Source: Succinivibrionaceae bacterium (GTDB lineage: Bacteria > Pseudomonadota > Gammaproteobacteria > Enterobacterales > Succinivibrionaceae). Taken from it: a stretch of 7,255 bases of DNA. The notes beneath the pieces are model-generated. The model saw only the letters and a program-made list of their open reading frames with translations. It searched no databases and was not told where the DNA came from. This document shows, piece by piece, positions 1 through 6,091 of this stretch. Made by a program: the position numbers and the translations under genes. Within the stretch, counting starts at the first letter, position 1, and each line of letters starts with the position of its first letter. The stretch lies in NCBI GenBank assembly GCA_003477345.1, contig DMTG01000099.1, forward strand, positions 1-7,255. Reading direction: 5' to 3'.

Positions 1-1137
1 TACCGGGGAGGGCTTGACCGTCTGAGCACAGCCAAGTGTCCGATGGAGAACTGGCAGAACACCATTACAGCAGCCTACTACACCCAAGTAGACGTGCTGC
101 CGTTTTTTGTAGGCGATGACGGGCGAATTAGCCGCGGCGAGCCGTCAGAAGGCCTTTACAACTGGTTATCTGCCCAGACTATGCCGGTGCTGGAGGACGC
201 CTTCAAGAACGAGAGCGAATTAAACTGGCAGCGGCGCAATATGCAGAATATTACCAGGAGTGTCACCAAGCAGGAAGCCACCCGTGAGGAAGCGGCACAG
301 GCACAGCAGAACTATAAAGCTCCTGCTGCTATTGAAGAAGAGGAGGAAGAGGAATACGGCACGCTTGATGCCTACGTGGACAGCTATCGTACAACTCCAG
401 AGCCTAAGCTGCCTGAAGGCACTCCTGAAACCATGCCTGACGATGAGGAAATACTGGGACAGATTGAAGTAAACCGCAAGCAGCAGGCGCAGGATGATAA
501 AAGCACACAGGCTGAATACTCCAATCCGTCCTCTGCCATTCACAATCAGCATACCGAGCGTCAGCTGATGAGCTCAGGTGAGATTGTGGAAGATCCAACC
601 CAGACTGTTGACACCTCTGGCTTCGACATGACCGATGAAATCAACCGCTACTTTCAGGAAGCCGAGCCTACCGACGATGAAAATCTGGTGGTCAACGGTT
701 TAGATCAGGGCGTGGCCGAAGAAGTAGCAGGCGACAAGGAAGCCCGTGCAGCCACGCTTTCAGACTTTACGCAGGAAGATTTGGACAAACAGCTGGACTC
801 TCAGGAACTGCGCCGTAAAGATCGCAATCTCTTAGAAGAGATACAGGCACTAAAGGCTCACGTAAAGCGCATACAGAACGAATTTACGCAGCAGCGAGAA
901 GACGCCCGCCGCCGTTATGACAGAGATTTTCAGAGCTATGAGGCGGCCTACTATTCAACCAGTTTTTACGGAGACGCCAAGCGTGAGCGCAGACAGGCTG
1001 AAATCCGGGAAAGACAGGAGATTATCAAGAACCGCTATCACCAGAAGCTAGATCAGCTGGACAGGGCCGAGCAGGCTGCTCTGCAGGACACTGTGGCCGA
1101 GATTAAGTATTTAGAACGCGGTCTGATCAGCAAATAG
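1..1137 (+). CDS. Unrecognised acidic coiled-coil protein upstream of traC, 5' end outside window
   Basis: The frame is open to the first base. An ATG at 43 could give 364 residues, but no Shine-Dalgarno sequence precedes it and the frame continues upstream (…GLDRLSTAKCP before the Met), so I take this as the 3' part of a longer gene. Counting from that Met, the first ~60 residues look folded, with aromatic-rich stretches such as YYTQVDVLPFF and GLYNWLSAQ. Next come a Gln/Ala-rich segment, a run of seven Glu (bases 334-354), and a long acidic, Pro/Thr-rich, probably disordered middle. The last ~100 residues are charged and helical, with many Arg, Glu and Gln, and should form a coiled coil. 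No signal peptide or membrane helix is seen in this part. It ends 54 bases before traC, so it is probably co-transcribed with it. In F the genes before traC are traV and traR, and this resembles neither. It may be an element-specific transfer accessory protein; function unknown. Confidence 0.8.
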   Translation, partial: YRGGLDRLSTAKCPMENWQNTITAAYYTQVDVLPFFVGDDGRISRGEPSEGLYNWLSAQTMPVLEDAFKNESELNWQRRNMQNITRSVTKQEATREEAAQAQQNYKAPAAIEEEEEEEYGTLDAYVDSYRTTPEPKLPEGTPETMPDDEEILGQIEVNRKQQAQDDKSTQAEYSNPSSAIHNQHTERQLMSSGEIVEDPTQTVDTSGFDMTDEINRYFQEAEPTDDENLVVNGLDQGVAEEVAGDKEARAATLSDFTQEDLDKQLDSQELRRKDRNLLEEIQALKAHVKRIQNEFTQQREDARRRYDRDFQSYEAAYYSTSFYGDAKRERRQAEIRERQEIIKNRYHQKLDQLDRAEQAALQDTVAEIKYLERGLISK

Positions 1138-1180
1138 CCTATTGGCAGTTACTGTTTTTCAATTCGCCATATTTTTTTTG

Positions 1181-1190
1181 AAGGAGAGGA
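1181..1190 (+). promoter_or_regulatory. Strong ribosome binding site of traC
   Basis: AAGGAGAGGA lies just upstream of the ATG at 1192, an almost ideal Shine-Dalgarno sequence that fixes the traC start. The 54-base gap before traC contains a T-rich stretch (1172-1179) but no hairpin, so I do not read it as a terminator. Transcription probably continues from the upstream gene. Confidence 0.8.
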
Positions 1191-1191
1191 A

Positions 1192-4068
1192 ATGGTATTA
1201 AAGTACGAAGGCAATCCTACATTAAGCAAATTGAGCCCGGTTATCGGCTACAACGAGGAAACCAAGCTCTTTAACTGCGATGACAAGACGCTGGGCTTCT
1301 GTTTTCTCTGCTCTCCTCTCCCTTTTGCCAATGAAGATTTGCAGAAGCAGCTGCAGTCGTTTTTATCCCTTGAGTTTCCTGATAACACGACTGTAAGCTT
1401 CTTCCTGTACCGCTCGCCTGATACGGACAGCACGTTAAATCACATGATTAACATGCGCTTTGGCTTTCACGACGATCTGCTCTCGCCGATGCTGATTGAC
1501 AGATCGAAGTTCCTGGACAAGCATACGGTAACTCCTATCATCGCCCGCAACGAGAACCATTCATGGAACTGCGGTCAGATTGTGGACACCAAGCTTTTTA
1601 TCTCGATTAAGGTGCCGGTATCTGACGGCATTGAGCCTAAAGTAGAAGAGACTGAAAGCTGTGTAGATCTGCAGCGCCGCAGTAAGTCAGCCCTCGCCGA
1701 CTGTGGCTTTGGGCCAATAGAAGCCGACGAGGCCATCTGGCTTAGATTTATGGGCACAATTATCAACTGGGGCAAGAACGCCTCATGGAAAAACGAAATC
1801 CTGCGCCCTAACCCGTTTATGCCGCTTAATGAACAGTTTTATGACAATGACTGTGATCTAATCGACGAAGATCCAAAGCGCATGTATCTGGGCTTAAAGG
1901 AGCTGGCCGAGCCAAAGGACGGCCCGGGCGGTGAAGATCTGTACGAGACCTTTGTGCAGGTGCTCTCGCCTAAGACCTATCCTCCCTACGTATATTTCGG
2001 ATCTGCCCTGAGCTACATCGGTGACACGATGGGTACGGGCAAATCGGCCATGATCTCAGGCAACTATGTCATCTGCTCCCAATTGTGCTTCGTTAACCAG
2101 CAGAAGACGACCGACAAAATCAAGCAGAAGCGCTCTATCTCAAGTAAAGCCGCCCTCTCCCCTATGTTAAGACGAGCCCGTCCTGAGATGGGAGACGCGC
2201 TGGACGATTATGAGGACATATATAACGCCGTGGTCAAAGACGGTGCCAAGCTGATGCAGCTGAGCTTTCAGGTAATTCTGTTTGCGCCTACCCGCCGCAA
2301 GCTCACCGACATGTCACAGGCAATGATCCAGTATTTCTCAACTCTAAATTTCAAGCTGCTGCCAGATCGCTACATTCAAAGACCGCTGTTTGAAAACTGT
2401 CTGCCTCTGTCACTTGAGCGGCAGTTCCTCTTTGGCGGAGAATGCCGCAGAGCACTGACCCTTACGGCCAAGCACGTAATGGTACTGCTGCCAATCTTTG
2501 CCGAATGGGCCGGTACCGGCACCCCGCACGTCTGTCTCATATCAAGAACCGGACAGCTGATGACGCTCTCACTGCACGACTCCTCGTCCAACATGAACGC
2601 TCTGATTGCAGCCGAGTCAGGCTCCGGTAAGTCCTTCTTCACCAATGAGCTGCTCTCTATGTACATGTCAGAGGGGGCTCAGGTATTCATCATTGACGTG
2701 GGCCGCTCGTACCTCAAGCTGTGTAATATTCTGCACGGCGAGTTCATTGCCTTTGACGAGTCCAATCTGCCGTGTATGAACCCGTTTGCAATGGTGGACG
2801 ATATACAGGAAGAGCACGACACCCTGATCTCAATTCTGGCCAACATGATAGATCCGGTAGGCACCCTGACAGCGCAGCAGATGGCGGTACTCAATCAGAT
2901 CTTCGATACCGAGTGGCGCAAAAACGGCAACGCTCTGACCATAGATCACATTAGAGACGCACTGGAAGCCAAAGCCGCCGAAGACAACGATCAGCGTATC
3001 CGCGATCTGGCCACCCAGCTCTACCCTTACACTTCACAGGGCCGCTACGGCAAGGTATTCTCGGGCAATAATCCTATTACCTTCACCAATCGTATGACCG
3101 TGTTGGAGCTAGAAGAGCTCAATTCGTTCAAGAACCTGCGCTCGGTTATTCTGCTGCAGCTGATTTTTCAGATCCAGCGTTCCATCTTCCTGAGCAAAGA
3201 TCGCTCCCGCAAGAAGATTGTAATGATTGACGAGGCGTGGGATCTGTTAAAGCAGGGCCAGACTGCCGTCTTCATGGAGCACGCCTACCGTAAGTTCCGT
3301 AAGTACGGCGCATCTGCAATTATCGCCACCCAGTCTTTAAAAGACCTGTATCAGAAGCAGGGCGACGGCCCGGACGTAGGCGAAGCAATTGCGGCCAACA
3401 GTGCTTTTATGTTCCTCTTGGGACAGACCCCTGAAACCGTAGAACAGGTGAAGAAGGCAGGCTATCTCGATCTCTCGGACGGCGGCTTTGAAATATTAAA
3501 AGGCGTTACTACCAAGAAAGGCGCCTATTCAGAGATCTTCATCAAGAGCAAGGCTGGCATCGGAATTGGACGACTGATTGTATCCGAGTACGAGAAGCTC
3601 ATGTTCTCCACGGACGCCAAAGATATTGCTGCGATTAACTACTACGTGGACAAGGGCTACACCTACGATCAGGCCATCAGGCAGGTAATGGTTGACAGAG
3701 GCACGGTGGACGCTGATGAGATAATCGATCCATACCGTCAGACCTATCCAGAAGGCAGGCTGCTTACAGACGAAGAATACCTCAAATTGAGGGAAGCTGA
3801 GCGCTACAAGGTCGTGACCGATGCTGATGTCAGGAAACTAGAGTCTGGCATCTGGCTTGAGAAAGAGCAAATGATAGCCTACCCGGACGGCTCTAACATC
3901 CGCAATCCACGTTATGCCGGCTCTGTGGGCGTTCCTGTAACTGACAGCGCCAGAAAAGCTCCTGTCCCGGTGAAAGCTGCAAGTGCAGCAGCACAGGCGC
4001 AGCCTGACGAAAAAGCAATCCCTTCTGAGCACACTGTTATTACGCGCAACGCAGGAGAAGCCGTATGA
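1192..4068 (+). CDS. traC: F-type conjugation ATPase TraC (VirB4 family)
   Basis: A 958-residue ATPase of the F-type type IV secretion system, peripheral to the inner membrane, that powers pilus assembly and DNA transfer. The N-terminal half (about 1-440) is the less conserved VirB4/TraC domain. The motor domain contains a Walker A motif ESGSGKS at 475-481 (Lys480), the family motif VGRSYLKLC at 503-511, LYPYT with a following G-R-Y-G at 610-620, and Walker B IVMIDEAWDLL starting at 676 (Asp680, Glu681). An ATQSLKDLY motif follows, with Gln714 as the sensor Gln. GTGTP and RTGQLMTLSL ahead of the P-loop are also typical of F TraC. All catalytic residues are intact. F TraC is about 875 residues; the excess lies largely in a C-terminal tail after ~860, ending in an Ala/Pro-rich low-complexity stretch. 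The stop overlaps the next start by 4 bases, implying translational coupling. Family assignment is from remembered motifs and the traC-trbI order; a distant VirB4 relative is the only real alternative. Confidence 0.93.
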   Translation: MVLKYEGNPTLSKLSPVIGYNEETKLFNCDDKTLGFCFLCSPLPFANEDLQKQLQSFLSLEFPDNTTVSFFLYRSPDTDSTLNHMINMRFGFHDDLLSPMLIDRSKFLDKHTVTPIIARNENHSWNCGQIVDTKLFISIKVPVSDGIEPKVEETESCVDLQRRSKSALADCGFGPIEADEAIWLRFMGTIINWGKNASWKNEILRPNPFMPLNEQFYDNDCDLIDEDPKRMYLGLKELAEPKDGPGGEDLYETFVQVLSPKTYPPYVYFGSALSYIGDTMGTGKSAMISGNYVICSQLCFVNQQKTTDKIKQKRSISSKAALSPMLRRARPEMGDALDDYEDIYNAVVKDGAKLMQLSFQVILFAPTRRKLTDMSQAMIQYFSTLNFKLLPDRYIQRPLFENCLPLSLERQFLFGGECRRALTLTAKHVMVLLPIFAEWAGTGTPHVCLISRTGQLMTLSLHDSSSNMNALIAAESGSGKSFFTNELLSMYMSEGAQVFIIDVGRSYLKLCNILHGEFIAFDESNLPCMNPFAMVDDIQEEHDTLISILANMIDPVGTLTAQQMAVLNQIFDTEWRKNGNALTIDHIRDALEAKAAEDNDQRIRDLATQLYPYTSQGRYGKVFSGNNPITFTNRMTVLELEELNSFKNLRSVILLQLIFQIQRSIFLSKDRSRKKIVMIDEAWDLLKQGQTAVFMEHAYRKFRKYGASAIIATQSLKDLYQKQGDGPDVGEAIAANSAFMFLLGQTPETVEQVKKAGYLDLSDGGFEILKGVTTKKGAYSEIFIKSKAGIGIGRLIVSEYEKLMFSTDAKDIAAINYYVDKGYTYDQAIRQVMVDRGTVDADEIIDPYRQTYPEGRLLTDEEYLKLREAERYKVVTDADVRKLESGIWLEKEQMIAYPDGSNIRNPRYAGSVGVPVTDSARKAPVPVKAASAAAQAQPDEKAIPSEHTVITRNAGEAV

Positions 4069-4424
4069 AGATAGTAATTGCCGTCATGGCGGCCATAATC
4101 GGCCTTATGTGCTATCAGATCCACAATCTGCAGGAGAGTGCGTCCCGCAATCCGCCAATCTACGTGATCGCCTGGGCAGATATTATGCAGCACGACTGGC
4201 AAGGACAGAACGCTCTGGCCGTAGCAGCGGCCAATTCGGTCATAGAAAAGCTCACAGCGTCAGGCGCGCTGGTGCTGGACAACGGGGCCGTGATTTCGGC
4301 ACCGGATGTCACCCGCATAGGAGTCGAGCAGATACAGTATCTCCTGCAGAAGACACAGACTACTAACCAAAACAGCCAGCAGCCGGCAAATTCAGCCCCT
4401 GCCGACGCCAATAGGAGCAATTAA
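4065..4424 (+). CDS. trbI: F-type transfer protein TrbI-like, inner-membrane anchored
   Basis: A 119-residue protein with an uncleaved N-terminal membrane helix (about 3-17) and the remainder probably periplasmic. Residues 67-83, GALVLDNGAVISAPDVT, match the pattern I recall for the F-type TrbI family, in which a hydrophobic strand is followed by A-V-V-x-G-A-P-D-(I/V)-T near the C-terminus. Its length is close to F TrbI (128 residues), and its position directly after traC is the F gene order. F TrbI is linked to pilus retraction or outgrowth. The start overlaps the traC stop as ATGA, and AGGAG lies 7 bases before it, inside the traC end. The last ~25 residues are a Gln/Asn/Ser-rich low-complexity tail. 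Identification rests on one motif, the topology and synteny, so it is likely rather than certain. Confidence 0.75.
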   Translation: MKIVIAVMAAIIGLMCYQIHNLQESASRNPPIYVIAWADIMQHDWQGQNALAVAAANSVIEKLTASGALVLDNGAVISAPDVTRIGVEQIQYLLQKTQTTNQNSQQPANSAPADANRSN

Positions 4425-4426
4425 AA

Positions 4427-4666
4427 ATGACAAAGTTTCACTTTGAAAATCCCATCAAGACCAAAAAAGACTTACTGAAGTTTCTGGAACTCATCGTCTT
4501 CATCGTGATGATCTATGTAGTAACCTCAATGTATTTTCAGCTGACTTTCAACACTGCGCTGATTGCCAAAAATACGGACATGATCGTAAAACTGCAGCAG
4601 CAGGTACAGACTTTAGAGCAGAATACAGAAAAGACTAAAGCAGTAGAGCAAAACGTGGCACAATAG
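4427..4666 (+). CDS. Small membrane protein with coiled-coil tail (79 aa)
   Basis: The ATG at 4427 follows the trbI stop by two bases, with AGGAG at 4413-4417 giving a 9-base spacing, so it belongs to the same transcript. The protein has a basic N-terminus (KTKKD at 11-15), one membrane helix at about 18-40, and a helical tail with KLQQQVQTLEQ at 55-65 in a heptad-like pattern. By the positive-inside rule the tail should be periplasmic. The same architecture recurs in the 92-residue product at 5132-5410: KTKxD, membrane helix, KLQQQVQTLEQ, with nearly the same spacing. A paralogous origin is therefore likely. No named family is recognised. A scaffold or accessory role in the transfer apparatus, or an exclusion-type protein, is conceivable from position only. 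Confidence 0.75.
   Translation: MTKFHFENPIKTKKDLLKFLELIVFIVMIYVVTSMYFQLTFNTALIAKNTDMIVKLQQQVQTLEQNTEKTKAVEQNVAQ
4588..4621 (+). repeat. Direct repeat copy 1 (coiled-coil coding segment)
   Basis: This 34-base segment in the 79-residue gene matches 5344-5377 at 32 of 34 positions by my hand alignment, and both copies encode KLQQQVQTLEQ. The two differences are silent third-position changes (CAG/CAA and GTA/GTG). Confidence 0.85.
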
Positions 4667-4708
4667 AGGAGATTAAACAATTACCTGCAGATAAGGATTT
4701 TATTAAAA

Positions 4709-5119
4709 ATGGATAATATTATATTAATCCTAATGATTTTTCTTCTCTTTAGTTCTTGGAAAACCATTAATAGAATGCATGAACGCTGTATCAATGCCTA
4801 TAAAACAAAAGGAGAGGTAGATAAACGATTCATGCTGTTAACAGAATCAAGCTGCTTGCTTCTATTTGCTGTAATAATCACCTCCACTTATATTGGGAAC
4901 TTAGAAACATCTACAATATTAGATCTGGGTGTCTTCTTACTATTTATAGGATGTACTCTTATATTAGATTGGAAATATAAATTATTGATATATCCTGATA
5001 TTAAGAAAAAACTGGAACCTTTCTATGTGTTAAGTTATTCGATAACGTTCATACTTTCAGTGATGTTTGTGTCAAATTTCGTGGTATTGCTCATTATGGC
5101 TAAAAATATGTATATGTAA
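4709..5119 (+). CDS. AT-rich polytopic membrane protein (136 aa), unknown function
   Basis: A very hydrophobic 136-residue protein with about four predicted membrane helices (roughly 3-15, 43-61, 68-86, 106-130) and a short basic/acidic loop around 30-42. AAGGA at 4693-4697 precedes the ATG by 11 bases. Codon use is strongly A/T-ending (many ATA and TTA codons), unlike traC, suggesting separate acquisition. Residues 84-92, LILDWKYKL, reappear as LILDWRFRL in the following 92-residue protein, and the region after the motif also aligns loosely. The ribosome-binding leaders of the two genes are alike. The 136-residue protein may be built of two helix-pair units, with the next gene resembling one unit. 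Size, hydrophobicity and operon position recall inner-membrane entry-exclusion proteins of conjugative elements, but I see no diagnostic motif, so this is inference only. Confidence 0.72.
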   Translation: MDNIILILMIFLLFSSWKTINRMHERCINAYKTKGEVDKRFMLLTESSCLLLFAVIITSTYIGNLETSTILDLGVFLLFIGCTLILDWKYKLLIYPDIKKKLEPFYVLSYSITFILSVMFVSNFVVLLIMAKNMYM

Positions 5120-5131
5120 GGATTTAAAAAA

Positions 5132-5410
5132 TTGGACATTCATCTGATATTGTCAGGACTTCTATTTCTCATTGTGCTTATGTTTCTTATTTTAGACTGG
5201 AGATTCAGACTAACGAAAACAAAGGTAGACTTCGCAAAATATGTACAAACGCTAGGATTTCTGGAAACTATCGGCCTTACAGTGTTTTTTGTGTTCTTTG
5301 CCGTTCTCGTCAACGATAGCTGGAAAAAAGACACCCAGATCGAAAAACTGCAACAGCAGGTGCAGACTTTAGAGCAGGATGTGGCAAAATATAAAGCAGA
5401 AAAGAATTAA
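5132..5410 (+). CDS. Small two-helix membrane protein with coiled-coil tail (92 aa, TTG start)
   Basis: The start is TTG at 5132, supported by AAGGA at 5118-5122 with a 9-base spacing; no ATG or GTG lies as suitably placed. The protein has helix 1 at about 5-22 and helix 2 at about 41-60. Between them lie LILDWRFRL (19-27) and KTKVD (29-33), and KLQQQVQTLEQ is at 72-82. It looks like a mosaic of its neighbours. The part from KTKVD onward parallels the 79-residue protein (43 versus 44 residues from KTK to KLQ), and the LILDW segment parallels the 136-residue protein. It sits 12 bases after the preceding stop and is the last gene before the terminator. Function unknown; homo- or hetero-oligomerisation with the 79-residue product through the shared coiled coil is a reasonable guess. 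Confidence 0.72.
   Translation: MDIHLILSGLLFLIVLMFLILDWRFRLTKTKVDFAKYVQTLGFLETIGLTVFFVFFAVLVNDSWKKDTQIEKLQQQVQTLEQDVAKYKAEKN
5344..5377 (+). repeat. Direct repeat copy 2 (coiled-coil coding segment)
   Basis: This is the second copy of the 34-base segment at 4588-4621, with 32 of 34 identical bases. Both copies are in the matching reading frame near the 3' end of their genes. Confidence 0.85.
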
Positions 5411-5435
5411 CCTTTAACTTAAGCAACACAAGTAA

Positions 5436-5465
5436 GCCTCTCTGAAACATGGGAGGCATTTTTTT
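5436..5465 (+). terminator. Rho-independent terminator of the tra-side operon
   Basis: GCCTCTC (5436-5442) pairs with GGGAGGC (5451-5457) as a 7-bp stem with one G-U pair and an 8-base loop, followed one base later by seven T (5459-5465). It begins 25 bases after the stop of the 92-residue gene and should end the transcript that includes traC, trbI and the three small genes. Confidence 0.85.
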
Positions 5466-5480
5466 AGGCAGGAAAAAGAA

Positions 5481-5705
5481 GTGCAGGTATTCGAAAACGA
5501 TTTGTTTAACGCAATTGCCTTTATACTAGGCTCAATACCGTTAATTCTCATAATTATATGGTATAAAGACGCTCTGAGAGCCAGGACAAGCGCAAGACGC
5601 AAGCAGATACGTGCCCTGCACGCCGGCGACGATGCAATTTCTGTAAGAGGGCGTGCAAGGCATTCCTTTCATTGCAATTCGCCAAGAAATACGTCTGCAA
5701 AGTAG
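5481..5705 (+). CDS. Possible small membrane protein (74 aa, GTG start)
   Basis: GTG at 5481 is preceded by AGGA at 5470-5473 with a 7-base spacing. Residues 9-27 (NAIAFILGSIPLILIIIWY region 10-28) form a convincing membrane helix, followed by a strongly basic Arg-rich stretch (about 32-46) that would stay cytoplasmic. The first ~50 residues look like a real protein. The last ~25 are Arg/Ser-rich without clear character and overlap a long inverted repeat (5611-5663), so the gene may be a decayed or truncated remnant. It lies just after a terminator, so it would need its own promoter or read-through, and I could not identify a promoter. No family recognised. Confidence 0.42.
   Translation: MQVFENDLFNAIAFILGSIPLILIIIWYKDALRARTSARRKQIRALHAGDDAISVRGRARHSFHCNSPRNTSAK
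5611..5663. repeat. Imperfect inverted repeat, 14-base arms
   Basis: The arms at 5611-5624 and 5650-5663 pair over 14 positions with one mismatch and one G-U pair, around a 25-base loop. The core TGCACGCC/GGCGTGCA is perfect. There is no T run after it, so it is not an ordinary terminator. It could be an RNA hairpin or a remnant of a mobile-element end. Confidence 0.5.
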
Positions 5706-5869
5706 CCATCACGAAGAACTTTCTTAGAACATATATCTGCAAAATCCTTAAATCATTCCGGCTGGGTGGACTTTTTAAAAATCAGAGAATTTTAATAGGC
5801 GCAAAAGGCATAAAAAAAACAGGCTATCGCCTGCTTTTAGCTCAATTTCATAATCCTTTTACAGACCCA
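5706..5869. other. Intergenic stretch between convergent units
   Basis: This AT-rich stretch between the possible 74-residue gene and the minus-strand operon contains only one structure I can support, the terminator at 5812-5838. A TTG-started frame crossing it (5672-5896) runs through that terminator and shows no protein character, so I do not call it. Confidence 0.5.
5812..5838 (-). terminator. Rho-independent terminator of the minus-strand operon
   Basis: Read on the minus strand, CAGGC-GATA-GCCTG is a 5-bp GC-rich stem with a GNRA-type tetraloop, extendable by a G-U pair and by A-T pairs from a preceding AAAA. Eight T follow (complement of A 5812-5819). It lies about 32 bases after the stop of the 73-residue gene. 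With only four T on the plus side (5835-5838), it may also act weakly in the other direction. Confidence 0.8.
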
Positions 5870-6091
5870 TCAAGCCTTTTTTTTGCTTTTTTTTGATTTA
5901 ATACATCTTGATTTTCGTATAGATAGACTATCTCCTACATGCAAATAGGAAAAATTACCAATACCTTTAATTGTTCCAGTCTTACCGGTTTTTTGATTGA
6001 TGTAAGTTATTGTGTAATGAGGATGATTTCCGTCGTTACAGCCTTCGTCTGCTAGTTCTTCAACCTCGATTGATTTAATCTCTACAATCAT
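5870..6091 (-). CDS. Small unrecognised protein with Lys-rich tail (73 aa)
   Basis: This is the last gene of the minus-strand operon. The ATG at 6091 overlaps the end of the 176-residue gene by 17 bases, and a GGAG lies six bases before the start. The product begins with strand-like segments (IVEIKSIEVEEL, HYTITYI, TGTIKGIG), has a VGDSLSIRK turn at 52-60, and ends in a run of Lys and Ser. A small beta-barrel with a basic tail would fit, which might bind nucleic acid or membrane, but this is inference. The Lys codons near the end come from two runs of eight A, the second containing the slippery heptamer A-AAA-AAG in the zero frame. I recognise no family. Confidence 0.72.
   Translation of the reverse strand: MIVEIKSIEVEELADEGCNDGNHPHYTITYINQKTGKTGTIKGIGNFSYLHVGDSLSIRKSRCIKSKKSKKKA

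Noticed and set aside
43..1137. ATG at 43 as the true start of the first gene
   Set aside because: There is no Shine-Dalgarno sequence, and the reading frame stays open to base 1.
1172..1179. T8 run before traC as a terminator
   Set aside because: No hairpin precedes it. It is simply an AT-rich leader ahead of the ribosome binding site.
1192..4068. Assignment to the IncI/Dot-Icm ATPase (TraU/DotO)
   Set aside because: The RSYLKLC, LYPYT and ATQSLKDLY motifs and the following TrbI-like gene fit F-type TraC better.
3983..4366. Plus-strand frame of 127 codons over the traC end and trbI
   Set aside because: It is an out-of-frame Arg/Ser-rich shadow. The ATGA overlap and the TrbI motif support the other frame.
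5672..5896. TTG-started plus-strand frame of 74 codons
   Set aside because: It runs through the 5812-5838 terminator and into the poly-T at the end of the opposing gene. It has no ribosome site and no protein-like composition.
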